Assembly (NCBI RefSeq): GCF_018402285.1
Contig: NZ_JAGYJH010000003.1
Coordinates: 620,001 to 684,000 of the forward strand
Direction: 5' to 3'
Source of the DNA: Hyphomonas sp.
GTDB taxonomy: Bacteria; Pseudomonadota; Alphaproteobacteria; Caulobacterales; Hyphomonadaceae
Length of the DNA stretch: 64,000 nucleotides
Made by a program: the position numbers and the translations under genes. The notes below the pieces were generated by a model. It made no database searches, was not told the DNA's origin, and worked only from the letters and a program-made list of their open reading frames with translations. Below, piece after piece: positions 33,365 through 42,263 of the stretch. Within the stretch, counting starts at the first letter, position 1. Each line of letters opens with the position of its first letter.

Positions 33365-34408
33365 ATGGACGCATCTGGATGGTGGAATCCTGAGGAACAT
33401 GCCCGCCGCCGTAGCCATTTGCTGGCCCGGGGACAGATCAAGGCTGCCCTGCGCCAATGGTTTGAAGCAGAAGGGTTTCTCGAGACAGAATGCGGCGCCC
33501 TGGTGGTTTCGCCCGGCAATGAGGCCCATCTTCACGCCTTCAGGACCGAGTTTGTGTTCGAGAACGGACAGACCCGTTCTCTTTACCTTCACACCTCCCC
33601 TGAATTTGCCATGAAAAAGCTGCTGGCTGCCGGGGAAACCCGGATTTTCGATTTTGCCCGGGCCTACCGCAACCGGGAGGCGGGCGGGCGCCATGCGCCG
33701 GAATTCACCCTGCTGGAGTGGTACCGCGCGGGCGCGGGCATGGCAGATGTCATGGACGACTGCATCGCGATTGCCCGGACGGCTGCGGCCGCGGGCGCCA
33801 CCCGTCAGCTCCTCTGGAAGGGCGAGGTTTGTGATCCTTTTGCCGAGCCTGAAAAGATGACTGTGGCCGAAGCGTTTGACCGGTTTGCGAAGATCGATCT
33901 GGTGGACTGTCTGGAAGACGCCGGCCGTCTGCGCGCTGGCGCCCTTGCCGCCGGGGTCGGCGTTGCCGAGGGGGCCAGCTGGACGGATGTTTTCTCCGCC
34001 ATTCTTGTCACCCGGATCGAGCCCCATCTCGGCAGGGACTGCCTGACATTCCTCTATCGCTACCCGGTCAGCGAGGCGGCGCTATCCCGGCCCGTACCGG
34101 ATGATCCGCGGTTTGCTGAACGTTTTGAGCTCTACGCCTGCGGTGTTGAACTTGCGAATGGGTACCGGGAGCTGACCGATGCCACTATGCTTGAAGCGCG
34201 CCAGCGCGCCGAGATGGACCTCAAGGAGGCCCTCTATGGTGAAAGGTATCCGCTGGATGAAGGATTTGTTTCTGCCGTTGCGCATATGCCGGAAGCGAGC
34301 GGGGTTGCCCTCGGTTTTGACCGTCTGGTGATGCTGGCAAGCGGCGCTGCCTCGATCAACGATGTGCTCTGGACCCCGCCTGCCGTTTCGCAGGAGCAGG
34401 ACATATGA
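33365..34408 (+). CDS. epmA: EF-P beta-lysylation ligase EpmA (PoxA/GenX)
   Basis: 347 residues, a truncated class II lysyl-tRNA synthetase core without the anticodon-binding domain. Motif 2 is FDFARAYRNREAGGRHAPEFTLLEWY. ALVVSPGNEAHLHAF and LYLHTSPEFAMKKLLAAG precede it, and VALGFDRLVMLASGA is motif 3. It activates (R)-beta-lysine and attaches it to EF-P Lys35. The ATG at 33365 fits the family N-terminus; the frame is open to 33305. Its end overlaps epmB by 4 bases. The gene stands with efp, which makes the assignment firm. Confidence 0.95.
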   Translation: MDASGWWNPEEHARRRSHLLARGQIKAALRQWFEAEGFLETECGALVVSPGNEAHLHAFRTEFVFENGQTRSLYLHTSPEFAMKKLLAAGETRIFDFARAYRNREAGGRHAPEFTLLEWYRAGAGMADVMDDCIAIARTAAAAGATRQLLWKGEVCDPFAEPEKMTVAEAFDRFAKIDLVDCLEDAGRLRAGALAAGVGVAEGASWTDVFSAILVTRIEPHLGRDCLTFLYRYPVSEAALSRPVPDDPRFAERFELYACGVELANGYRELTDATMLEARQRAEMDLKEALYGERYPLDEGFVSAVAHMPEASGVALGFDRLVMLASGAASINDVLWTPPAVSQEQDI

Positions 34409-35454
34409 AGCCGGTCACATTCAGGAGCCCTGAAGACCTTTTGTCTGCCGGTATCATTCCGGCCGGCGACATGGATATGATTGCGCGCGTGGCGGAGCAG
34501 TATGTGATCGCCCTGCCTGCGCCGCTCGCCGGGCTGATTGACAGGTCGGATCCGGCCGACCCGATCCGCGCCCAATATGTTCCGTCAAAGGACGAACTGT
34601 ATACAAGGCCCGGAGAAGTGGACGATCCTATCGGGGACGAAGCGCACAGCCCGGTGCCGGGTATCGTTCACCGCTATCCCGACAGGGTGCTTCTCAAAGT
34701 AACCTCGACCTGCCCGGTCTATTGCCGTTTCTGCTTTCGCCGGGAGCGGGTGGGACCGGAAAAGGGCGCGCCGCTCGGCAAGGCAGAGCTTGAAGCGGCT
34801 TTTGCCTATATCGCGCAGCGGCCTGAAATATTCGAGGTGATCCTGACGGGCGGCGACCCGATGATCCTCTCGGCGACCCGGGCAGGCGAGATCACCCGCC
34901 GGTTTGAGGCGATCGAGCAGCTGAAGGTCATACGCTGGCACACGCGCGTGCCCGTTGCCGCGCCGGAACGTATCACGCCGGACTTTGTCGAAGCGATCCG
35001 GAGCCGGACGAAAGCGGTGTTCGTTGCCGTGCACGCCAATCACGCGCGGGAGTTCACCCCGGACGCGGTCAGGGCAGTCCGGCGGCTGGCAGAGGCGGGG
35101 ATTTCGCTGGTGTCCCAGACTGTCCTGCTACGCGGCGTGAATGACCGTTTTGAGGACCTGGCAGACCTGATGCGCGCTTTCCTGGCCGCAGGGATCAAGC
35201 CCTATTACCTGCACCAGCTGGACGCTGCGCCGGGAACTTCGCATTTCCGGGTGCCGGTGGAGGAAGGCCAGGCACTGGTGCGCCGCCTGCGGGATGAGCT
35301 GTCGGGCCTTGCCACCCCGCACTATGTCGCCGACATACCCGGCGGGGTTTCCAAGGCCGTGATGAACCTGCCCGATATCGAGCGCCGCGGCGATGGCTTC
35401 CGTCTGCGGGGCAGGGACGATGCGGCCTACCTGCTGCCGGGGGAGACCGAATAG
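34405..35454 (+). CDS. epmB: EF-P lysine 2,3-aminomutase EpmB
   Basis: 349 residues of the radical-SAM lysine 2,3-aminomutase family. STCPVYCRFCFRRERVG holds the CxxxCxxC cluster ligands. EVILTGGDPMIL, RWHTRVPVAAPERITPDF and the PLP-binding part near YVADIPGGVSKAVMN complete the family pattern. It converts lysine to (R)-beta-lysine for EpmA. The order epmA-epmB with ATGA overlap ensures coupled expression. EpmC, the hydroxylase of E. coli, is not near. Its 3' end overlaps 28 bases of the convergent membrane gene. Confidence 0.95.
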   Translation: MKPVTFRSPEDLLSAGIIPAGDMDMIARVAEQYVIALPAPLAGLIDRSDPADPIRAQYVPSKDELYTRPGEVDDPIGDEAHSPVPGIVHRYPDRVLLKVTSTCPVYCRFCFRRERVGPEKGAPLGKAELEAAFAYIAQRPEIFEVILTGGDPMILSATRAGEITRRFEAIEQLKVIRWHTRVPVAAPERITPDFVEAIRSRTKAVFVAVHANHAREFTPDAVRAVRRLAEAGISLVSQTVLLRGVNDRFEDLADLMRAFLAAGIKPYYLHQLDAAPGTSHFRVPVEEGQALVRRLRDELSGLATPHYVADIPGGVSKAVMNLPDIERRGDGFRLRGRDDAAYLLPGETE

Positions 35455-36677
35455 GCCTGCTCTTTCTGCTCGCGCGTGCGTCCGCCCGCCAGCAGGAGCA
35501 GCGCCACACACCCGATTGAGGTCGCCTGGCTGGAAAACAGTTCCAGCAACGCGGCAAACAGCCAGCTTGGCAGGGCAGCGCGACGGTCTGCCTGCAGAAG
35601 GATATTGCCCGATCCCTGGCCCAGCAGCTCGGCATTGGCCGCCTCAATCCGGGCGGTCAGATCGTCCCTGCGCTTTGCAAGGCCGAGTTCATTCTGCGCG
35701 TCGCGATAGGGTTTTTGCTCGGTGCGGCCAACCCTTTCGACCTCGGCGATGTAGGCTTCCAGCCCTTCAACCGAGCGGGTTTCGGGAGGAATGCCCTCCA
35801 GCTGGCGTCGCCAGTCCGCGATCTGGGATTCCAGCACGGCCCGGTTGGAACTGGCCGTCTCGATAATGGCTGCAGAGGCTTCGGCATTTCCGCGAATGTA
35901 GATTTCGGTCCCCAGAATCGAGGCGCCGGCGCCGACAAGGGCGAACAGCAAAGCCCGAGCGGCTTCCTTGAAACGCCGGTTGGCGCCGTGCCAGTAGACA
36001 AAGGTAAATCCGCCGAAGGAGATGATTGCGGCGATGACGCCCGCCCAGCCCCAGATGCGGCCCTGAACGGGATCGGCGACCGTCGACGAAAAGGCCTGGT
36101 AGTTTGCAAAACCCGACAGGCCGGCGGCGCCAAGACCTGCCAGCAGGAAAACCAGGGCGAGCGCGCCGATGATCATCCGCTCGCTGCGGCCCCGGCGTTT
36201 TTCCGCTTGCTGCGCTTTCAGGGCGGCGCGCCGCTCGGCGCGTTCGGCCTGGATTTCTTCAGGCGTCGGCAATCTCTGCTCGGGCCTGAGCTGAAGCACT
36301 TTGGCCTCGGTTTTCAGCACGGGATTGGCCGCGCGGGTCACTTCGGTGAATTCAGCATCTATCGGGCCGGGTCGCGTGAGTGCGTCCGCGCGCGGTCCAA
36401 GCGCCAGGGCGTCCCGCACGGCCGGGACCCTGTCTGGCGCCCGGGCGGTCTCAAGCTGCCGGATCAGGTCCCGCAGGGAGCCCTGGTCCCCCGTTCCACT
36501 GCACACATAAGCGTGTTTCTGCCAGTTCAGGATAAGGTTGTTGTCGCCAGATGCGGCGCATTCTTCGTGCAGGGGGCAGGGCAGGCGGGCCTCGCAGGTA
36601 TCCTGGCTGACGTCGTCATCCAGTCCCAGCAACTCGGCAACCCGCTGCAATTCCTTCAATTGGCGCTCGTCGGCCAT
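35427..36677 (-). CDS. Membrane protein with primase-type (CHC2-like) zinc finger, unknown
   Basis: 416 residues from an ATG with AAGGGGGG upstream. Near residues 25-70 CEARLPCPLHEECAASG, then LILNWQKHAYVCSGTGDQGSLRDLI, mirrors the DnaG CHC2 zinc ribbon (CPxH...Y.C..C..GD..). The last Cys of the finger looks replaced (CSGTG). A charged linker (EIQAERAERRAALKAQQAEKRRG) leads to membrane spans at ~170-195, ~215-235 and ~250-270, a coiled region and a last span. No family known to me joins these parts. It overlaps the end of epmB by 28 bases. Confidence 0.6.
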   Translation of the reverse strand: MADERQLKELQRVAELLGLDDDVSQDTCEARLPCPLHEECAASGDNNLILNWQKHAYVCSGTGDQGSLRDLIRQLETARAPDRVPAVRDALALGPRADALTRPGPIDAEFTEVTRAANPVLKTEAKVLQLRPEQRLPTPEEIQAERAERRAALKAQQAEKRRGRSERMIIGALALVFLLAGLGAAGLSGFANYQAFSSTVADPVQGRIWGWAGVIAAIISFGGFTFVYWHGANRRFKEAARALLFALVGAGASILGTEIYIRGNAEASAAIIETASSNRAVLESQIADWRRQLEGIPPETRSVEGLEAYIAEVERVGRTEQKPYRDAQNELGLAKRRDDLTARIEAANAELLGQGSGNILLQADRRAALPSWLFAALLELFSSQATSIGCVALLLLAGGRTREQKEQAYSVSPGSR

Positions 36678-36910
36678 GTCGCCCCCCTTCACATCCGGAC
36701 TTCACGCATAGAGGAAACTGCCTGTCACCGTCACCTGCCTGAGGCAATGCGATCACAAATGCGAATGGAACGCAGTGGAGGCGCATTTTCAACTTTAACC
36801 CCCCGCTGAGACATCTTAATCAGGTATTAAGGCAGCCAACGTGAGATTGCCTTTCCTATATGGGGGAGTGCCGCGCCATATCTGGCCGGCCATGAGAGGA
36901 CTATATTGAA

Positions 36911-37801
36911 ATGATACCGCGTTCCGTCGCGATCCCGAAAAACTGGAAAACGTTTGACGTGCCGAGCTTTTTCTCGGCGTTTGGCTATCCTGTCCTGGGG
37001 GTAGCCCTTTTCACGACCATGGTCCTGCTGGGCGTCTTTGTCAGCGAGCTGACCTTCCACTGGTGGTACCTGCCGACCGCCTTTGGCGTGATCGCCTTCT
37101 CGGTCTTCTGGTGCAATCTCGGCATTGGCCCGATGCACAGGATCCTCCAGCACCGGGCCGGGGAGATGAAATGGCCCGCCCAGGTCCTGACCATGCTCAA
37201 CATCATCATCGCCATGCAGGGCAATCTGCGCGACTGGGTGAACTATCACTCACAGCACCACCGCTTTGCCGACGGCCCCGGCGATCCGCACAATCCCTTC
37301 GAGTCCAAGCGCTGGGCATGGGTTGGCTGGATCCTGTTCCGGGACCGCAAGGATACCGCCCGCCCGATGGCTGCCTGGCTGAAGCAGCACCCCGTGATCG
37401 TCTGGATGGACCGTTTCTACAACGAGATCAGCATCGTCATTCACTTCGTCATACCAGCCGTTATCTATCTGATCGTCTGGGCGGCAGGGGGCTCGCTTGT
37501 CCTCACGGCGCTGCTGCATGCCAGCGTCGTCATTGGCCGTGCGATCCAGTTTCATGCCACCGTTTACGGCATCAACGTGCTCGGACACCTGAAAACGCCT
37601 GTCTGGGCCGACCATCTGATGGCGCTGCTGACGGGCGGGGAAGCCTTTCACGATCATCACCATGACGAGCCCCAGAGCGCCCTGCACCGTCCGCGCAAGG
37701 GCGTCTGGAACCGGATCGTTGACTATAACGGCACGGTTCTGCTCCTTCTGGAGAAGATCGGCTGGGTGAAGGATCTGAAGATCGCCCCGCGCTTCGCCTG
37801 A
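36911..37801 (+). CDS. Acyl-CoA/fatty acid desaturase, membrane di-iron
   Basis: 296 residues with four membrane spans. The three histidine boxes are present: HRILQH after the second span, HSQHHRFAD, and FHDHHHDEP near the end, which bind the di-iron centre of stearoyl-CoA desaturase-type enzymes. RFYNEISIVIHFVIPAVIYLIVW is the span between the second and third. It inserts a double bond into an acyl chain, usually delta-9. No electron-donor domain is fused. It starts at 36911. A terminator follows at 37834, so it is monocistronic. Confidence 0.93.
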   Translation: MIPRSVAIPKNWKTFDVPSFFSAFGYPVLGVALFTTMVLLGVFVSELTFHWWYLPTAFGVIAFSVFWCNLGIGPMHRILQHRAGEMKWPAQVLTMLNIIIAMQGNLRDWVNYHSQHHRFADGPGDPHNPFESKRWAWVGWILFRDRKDTARPMAAWLKQHPVIVWMDRFYNEISIVIHFVIPAVIYLIVWAAGGSLVLTALLHASVVIGRAIQFHATVYGINVLGHLKTPVWADHLMALLTGGEAFHDHHHDEPQSALHRPRKGVWNRIVDYNGTVLLLLEKIGWVKDLKIAPRFA

Positions 37802-37833
37802 GCACCACATAGCCGCAGCATAAAAATTCCCGG

Positions 37834-37862
37834 GCGCCCCTCTTTAACCGGAGGGGCGCTTT
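37834..37862 (+). terminator. Rho-independent terminator after the desaturase
   Basis: GCGCCCCTC (37834-37842) pairs with GAGGGGCGC (37851-37859) around TTTAACCG and is followed by TTT. Confidence 0.75.
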
Positions 37863-37909
37863 CCCATTTGAATGGGTCTGGCTTGGGGCGCTTCAGAGGA
37901 GGACTACCC

Positions 37910-38596
37910 ATGCCCAATTCATCCGACCATTCCAGCGAAGCTGCTGCGAGCCATGCCTATATCCTCCTTGACCGGACAGGATCGATGTCCGCGATCTGGG
38001 AAGAGGCGCTCGGCTCGGTGAACGCCTATGCCGACGGATTGTTCACTCCCGAGGGCGGCCGGCCCCCTGGCGGAGACGACCGGATTACCCTGGCTGTGTT
38101 CGACCATCAGGCCGGTCTGCATTTTGATCTGCTTCGCACGGCGGCGTCGGCCAAAGACTGGAAGCCCGTTACCAGCGCAGAGGCGAGCCCCCGGGGCATG
38201 ACGCCGCTGTTTGATGCGGTGGCCCGGATGGTGGCCCTCGCTGAGGCAGACAATCCCAAGCGGGCGATCCTTGTTATCATGACGGACGGGGAAGAGAACG
38301 CGTCGCGCGAAGTCACCCGGGACGGCGTAAAAGCCGCGCTTGCCAGGGCAGAGGCCCGGGGCTGGGAAGTGGTCTTCCTCGGCGCCGAATTTGCAAAGTT
38401 CACGGACGCAGAGTCCATCGGCATGGCAGCTGGCAAAACCATGGCGATGTCGAAGGACAATCTGGACCGTTCCATGCGTAGTCTCGCCTCCAAGAGCCGT
38501 CGTTACTTCTCTGCCGAAGCCGCCTCAGTGGACTTCACCGAGGAGGATCGCCGGCAAGCGGGTGAAGAAGACGTGAAGCGCCGCAAAGGCAATTGA
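37910..38596 (+). CDS. Von Willebrand A-domain protein, no signal peptide
   Basis: 228 residues preceded by GAGGAGGA. The MIDAS-like motif reads YILLDRTGSMSAIWEEALGSVN (DxTGS variant of DxSxS), then SPRGMTPLFDAVARMV and ILVIMTDGEENASRE, all metal-site blocks of the vWA fold. The body AEARGWEVVFLGAEFAKFTDAESIGMAAGKTMAM is shared almost unchanged with the next gene. No signal peptide or span is seen, so it should be cytoplasmic. vWA domains mediate protein binding; no partner gene is obvious. Confidence 0.88.
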   Translation: MPNSSDHSSEAAASHAYILLDRTGSMSAIWEEALGSVNAYADGLFTPEGGRPPGGDDRITLAVFDHQAGLHFDLLRTAASAKDWKPVTSAEASPRGMTPLFDAVARMVALAEADNPKRAILVIMTDGEENASREVTRDGVKAALARAEARGWEVVFLGAEFAKFTDAESIGMAAGKTMAMSKDNLDRSMRSLASKSRRYFSAEAASVDFTEEDRRQAGEEDVKRRKGN

Positions 38597-38652
38597 TCTG
38601 TCCCCGGACAGGCCGGAAATCCCGCGAAGTCTGAATGCCTGTTCAGTTTCGC

Positions 38653-38686
38653 AAGGGCTGCCCCTCAAAAGGCGGCCCTTTTCTTT
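38653..38686 (+). terminator. Rho-independent terminator between the vWA genes
   Basis: AAGGGCTGCC pairs with GGCGGCCCTT (one G-U pair) and is followed by TTCTTTTC. It separates the two vWA paralogues, so each is transcribed on its own. Confidence 0.7.
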
Positions 38687-38769
38687 TCTATTCCCGATTC
38701 GTGACACAGACGTGCCGCATTCGGGGCGCAGCTTTCCCCCACAAACGCAATTGGGAAGGGACGACCGCC

Positions 38770-39531
38770 ATGAAACTCATTCATTCCATCATCGCTCTGG
38801 CCGCAGGCGCTGCACTGGCCGCGACAGCTTCCGCAAAGGTTCTGCCGGTGAAGCCCTCCAAGGCCGATACCGTGCAGTCCTACATCCTCCTTGATCGCAC
38901 AGGATCGATGTCCGACATCTGGGAGGAAGCGCTGTCTTCGGTCAACGCCTATGCCGGCAGTTTCGCCGCAGATGCTCCGGGGACGGAGATTGCCGGGGCT
39001 GATATAAACACAGCCGTGACAGTCGCCGTTTTCGACTATCAGGATGGCATGCAGTTCGATGTACTGCGCGACAAGGTTGATCCCTCGGCCTGGAAAACCA
39101 TCAGCAATGATGAAGCAAACCCGCGCGGCATGACGCCTCTGTTTGATGCCATCGGCAAGATGATCACGCGCGCTGAAGTCGACAATCCGGAAAAAGCCGT
39201 CATCGTGATCATGACCGATGGACTGGAGAATTCCTCGAAGGAATTCACCCGCGAAGGCGCCAAGGCAGCGCTTGACCGCGCCGAGGCGCGGGGATGGGAA
39301 GTGATCTTCCTCGGCGCAGAGTTTGCCAGCTTCAATGATGCCGAAGCGGTCGGCATGGCTGCTTCCAAGACCATGGCTGTCGGTCAGGGCCGTATGGAAA
39401 GGTCGATGGATTCCCTCGCCCAGAAAGCCCGCGCCTACGGCAAGGGCGCTGCGCCGGCTGTCGAGTTCAACGCTGAAGACCGCGCTGCAGCCGACGAAGC
39501 CGGTGTTCAGGAGCGCAAGGGCGGCAACTGA
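38770..39531 (+). CDS. Von Willebrand A-domain protein, exported paralogue
   Basis: 253 residues starting with a Sec signal peptide (KLIHSIIALAAGAALAATASA). The mature part repeats the neighbour's fold: SYILLDRTGSMSDIWEEAL, NPRGMTPLFDAIGKMI, VIVIMTDGLENSSKE and EARGWEVIFLGAEFASFNDAEAVGMAASKTMAV. The MIDAS-type residues are conserved. It is therefore a periplasmic or surface version of the cytoplasmic gene upstream. The only clear differences are the added export signal and an Asp/Ala-rich insertion near residue 75. Confidence 0.88.
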   Translation: MKLIHSIIALAAGAALAATASAKVLPVKPSKADTVQSYILLDRTGSMSDIWEEALSSVNAYAGSFAADAPGTEIAGADINTAVTVAVFDYQDGMQFDVLRDKVDPSAWKTISNDEANPRGMTPLFDAIGKMITRAEVDNPEKAVIVIMTDGLENSSKEFTREGAKAALDRAEARGWEVIFLGAEFASFNDAEAVGMAASKTMAVGQGRMERSMDSLAQKARAYGKGAAPAVEFNAEDRAAADEAGVQERKGGN

Positions 39532-39599
39532 GCCGGCCCCCGGGGTCTCTCCGGGGAAGGCGCCCGGCTTGCCACGAACGAAGTCACCGTAAGAGAGGC

Positions 39600-39634
39600 G
39601 GCCCGTCCCATCCCCGGGGGCGGGCCTTGCCTTT
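39600..39634 (+). terminator. Rho-independent terminator after the second vWA gene
   Basis: GGCCCGTCCC pairs with GGGGCGGGCC (one G-U pair) and is followed by TTGCCTTTT. Confidence 0.65.
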
Positions 39635-39708
39635 TCCGCTGCGTCACGCTTGCCTTCGAGGGCCGATCCCGCTTCAGGGAAGGGGTTCACAGCAAGCGGA
39701 TTGAGCCC

Positions 39709-40176
39709 ATGAAATATTATGAGGATATGATCGTTGGCACGGTCACCCGGTCCTCGCGCACCTACAAGGTGACCCGGGAAGAAGTCATCGAGTTTGCCTC
39801 CAAATATGATCCCCAGCCATTCCATCTCGATGACGAAGCCGCCGCAAAGACCCATTTCGGGCGCCTCTCGGCCTCCGGCTGGCACACCGGCGCCATGGCG
39901 ATGCGGATGATGGTCGAGACTTGGAAAGACATGGAGCCGACCGCCGGTCTTGGCTCGCCGGGGATTGATGAGCTGCGCTGGGTGAAGCCCGTCTTTCCGG
40001 GAGACGAACTCCGGGTGGAGATGGAGCTTGTCGGAAAGCGCCGGATGAAAAGCCGCCGGGACATGGGTCTCTCCAAATCAAAGCAGACCGTCTACAATCA
40101 GAACAACGAAGTTGTGATGACGATGGTCTCCAACGGGCTGATCCAGGTGCGCGATCCCGAACTCGATACCGAATAG
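39709..40176 (+). CDS. MaoC-family dehydratase
   Basis: 155 residues with a single hot-dog fold. EFASKYDPQPFHLDDEAA carries the Asp-His catalytic dyad, followed by THFGRLSASGWHTGAMAMRMM, the MaoC hydratase signature, and GIDELRWVKPVFPGDELRVEMEL, its second block. It hydrates enoyl-CoA or related substrates. It could serve the acyl-CoA and ethylmalonyl-CoA chemistry of neighbouring genes (thiolase, SDR, ccr, ecm), but the substrate cannot be fixed. It faces the thiolase, with a shared terminator between. Confidence 0.88.
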   Translation: MKYYEDMIVGTVTRSSRTYKVTREEVIEFASKYDPQPFHLDDEAAAKTHFGRLSASGWHTGAMAMRMMVETWKDMEPTAGLGSPGIDELRWVKPVFPGDELRVEMELVGKRRMKSRRDMGLSKSKQTVYNQNNEVVMTMVSNGLIQVRDPELDTE

Positions 40177-40181
40177 CGCAA

Positions 40182-40216
40182 AAGGAAACGCCAGGCCCCT
40201 CGGCCCGGCGTTCCTT
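40182..40216. terminator. Bidirectional terminator between maoC and thiolase
   Basis: AGGAA(A)CGCC pairs with GGCGTTCCT. T-rich sequence lies on both sides, serving the convergent genes. Confidence 0.6.
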
Positions 40217-40236
40217 CAATTCCGTTCGTTATCAGA

Positions 40237-41412
40237 TCAGAGTGCTTCGATGATCGTGACGTTGGCGACGCCGCCGCCTTCACACATCGTCTGCAGGCCA
40301 TATTTGCCGCCGCGCGCCCGCAGGGCGTGGACCAGCGTCGCCATCAGCTTGGTGCCCGAGGCGCCCAGCGGGTGGCCGAGCGAGATGGCGCCGCCATTGA
40401 CGTTGAGCTTGGAGGGGTCGGCGCCGACATGTTTGAGCCAGGCCAGCGGCACGGGCGCAAAGGCTTCGTTGACTTCGTAGAGGTCGATGTCGCCGATCCT
40501 GAGGCCGGCGCGTTGCAGCGCGCGATCTGTGGCGAAGAGGGGCTCTTCCAGCATGATGACCGGGTCACCCGCCGTAACGGTCACATTGTGAATGCGGGCC
40601 AGCGGCGTGAGGTTGTGCGCCTTGATGGCAGCTTCCGAAGCGATCATCACGGCCGAGGCGCCATCACAGATCTGGCTCGCATTGGCCGCGGTCATGATGC
40701 CGTCGTCCATCAGGATCTTGAGGCTGGCCATGCCTTCCATGCTGGCATCGTAGCGGATGCCCTCATCCTTGTCGTGCATCACTTCCTGGCCTTCGCCATT
40801 GCGGCCCCTGATGACGACGATTTCGTTGGCAAACGCGCCGGCCCGGGTGGCGGCGGCCGCGCGGCGATGGCTCTCGACCGAGAACGCATCGAGCTGTTCC
40901 TTGCTGTGGCCATGCTTCCTGGCGATCATCTCGGCGCCGACGAACTGGCTGAAATGCTTGATGCCGAACTTTTCCTTGACCGACACCGGCGTCGGGTCGG
41001 TGGGAATGTCGAACACCTTTCCGGCGCGCGCGTTGATGCCCATCGGGCAGCGCGTCATGCTTTCCACGCCGGCCGCGATCACGAGATCCTGCGTGCCCGA
41101 CAGGATGGCCTGCGCTGCAAACTGGATCGACTGCTGGGACGAGCCGCACTGGCGGTCAATCGTCACGGCAGGGACGGAATTGGGAAGGTTGGAAGCAAGC
41201 ACAGCCGTGCGTCCGATCTGGCCGGCCTGTTCACCGGCCTGCGAGACGCAGCCCATGATAACGTCTTCGATCGCTTTGGGGTCCACGCCGGCTTCGCTGA
41301 CGATGGCGTTGAGAACCTGCGCGCCGAGGTCGCCGGGATGCCATTCGGCAAGGGCGCCGTTCTTGCGGCCACCGGCCGTGCGTTTTGCTGCTACGATATA
41401 TGCGGTCGCCAT
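40237..41412 (-). CDS. Acetyl-CoA acyltransferase (thiolase)
   Basis: 391 residues. The first catalytic Cys is in TIDRQCGSSQQSIQFAAQAI, the His in GGAISLGHPLGASGTKL, and the second Cys in TMCEGGGVANVTIIEAL. GVESMTRCPMG and EVNEAFAPVPLAWLK are further family blocks. It performs reversible thiolytic cleavage or condensation of acyl-CoA. The sequence is of the degradative/acyl-CoA C-acyltransferase kind, and an acetoacetyl-CoA role cannot be excluded. The next minus-strand gene upstream is the nitroreductase, about 90 bases away. Confidence 0.93.
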   Translation of the reverse strand: MATAYIVAAKRTAGGRKNGALAEWHPGDLGAQVLNAIVSEAGVDPKAIEDVIMGCVSQAGEQAGQIGRTAVLASNLPNSVPAVTIDRQCGSSQQSIQFAAQAILSGTQDLVIAAGVESMTRCPMGINARAGKVFDIPTDPTPVSVKEKFGIKHFSQFVGAEMIARKHGHSKEQLDAFSVESHRRAAAATRAGAFANEIVVIRGRNGEGQEVMHDKDEGIRYDASMEGMASLKILMDDGIMTAANASQICDGASAVMIASEAAIKAHNLTPLARIHNVTVTAGDPVIMLEEPLFATDRALQRAGLRIGDIDLYEVNEAFAPVPLAWLKHVGADPSKLNVNGGAISLGHPLGASGTKLMATLVHALRARGGKYGLQTMCEGGGVANVTIIEAL

Positions 41413-41505
41413 GCTCTGTGCTCCTCCTGGCTGAAGCGCTGAGTTTACTGCGCCCTCGGGGCTGCGCCAGCGCTCACGCCGGGGCAGGGGTGAGCAGAAA
41501 TGGCG

Positions 41506-42183
41506 TCAGTCGTCGAAACCGAGAAATACGGCCGCCTCGTCGACAGACTTTCTCCGCGAGACCACGGCATTGGCCGGGAAGCTCTCGTCGGGCCAGCCCA
41601 TCGCCACGCAGGTCTGGATCACCTGATCATCGGGAATGCCGGCCTCTGCGCGCACCACCGGGCTCTGCATGATGCCTTGTGAGTTGATCACGCAGCCCAG
41701 CCCCTTGTTCCAGGCGGCATTGACGAGACAGTTGACGACGCCGCCACAGTCAAACGGGGCGATGTCGCTTCCCTGGATCGAGCGGTCATAGGTTACGACG
41801 ATCGAGACAGGCGCATCGAACTGGCGAAAACCGCGCAGCACCCAGTCCATCCGCTTTTCCTTGTTGTCCCGCTCGATGCCCATCGCCTCGAACAGCTGAA
41901 TGGCGATCTCGATCTGGCGCTTGCGATGGTCGCCCTCATAGCCTGGCCCCATCCGGAATTCCCGGCTGTCGGGAACACCGGCCAGATTGCGCTCCACATT
42001 GCCCTTGCGGATGCGGTCGAGCACGTCGCCGGAGACCACATAGAAGTTCCAGGGCTGGGTATTCAGCGAGGTGGGCGCGCGCATGGCGATCTCGAGAACT
42101 TCCCGGATCAGCGCCCTGGGCACCGGCTTGTTCAGGAACCCGCGGATACTTCTCCGCCCCCGGACAACATCATCAAATTCCAC
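41506..42183 (-). CDS. Nitroreductase-family oxidoreductase
   Basis: 225 residues from a GTG eight bases after GGGGAGG; the longer frame to 42264 adds a non-conserved extension. FDDVVRGRRSIRGFLNKPV is the FMN-binding N-terminus, LEIAMRAPTSLNTQPWNFYVV the second FMN block, and NAAWNKGLGCVINSQGIMQ and VAMGWPDESFPANAV complete the fold. FMN-dependent reduction of nitro groups or quinones with NAD(P)H is expected; the natural substrate is not known. Confidence 0.88.
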   Translation of the reverse strand: MEFDDVVRGRRSIRGFLNKPVPRALIREVLEIAMRAPTSLNTQPWNFYVVSGDVLDRIRKGNVERNLAGVPDSREFRMGPGYEGDHRKRQIEIAIQLFEAMGIERDNKEKRMDWVLRGFRQFDAPVSIVVTYDRSIQGSDIAPFDCGGVVNCLVNAAWNKGLGCVINSQGIMQSPVVRAEAGIPDDQVIQTCVAMGWPDESFPANAVVSRRKSVDEAAVFLGFDD

Positions 42184-42263
42184 GGCCGACGCCTCCCCGA
42201 ACTGTGATAGCTGCCCAGAGCTTAGCGCAGCAGGCCGCGCTGGCATCCCCTGACGCCGGGGCA

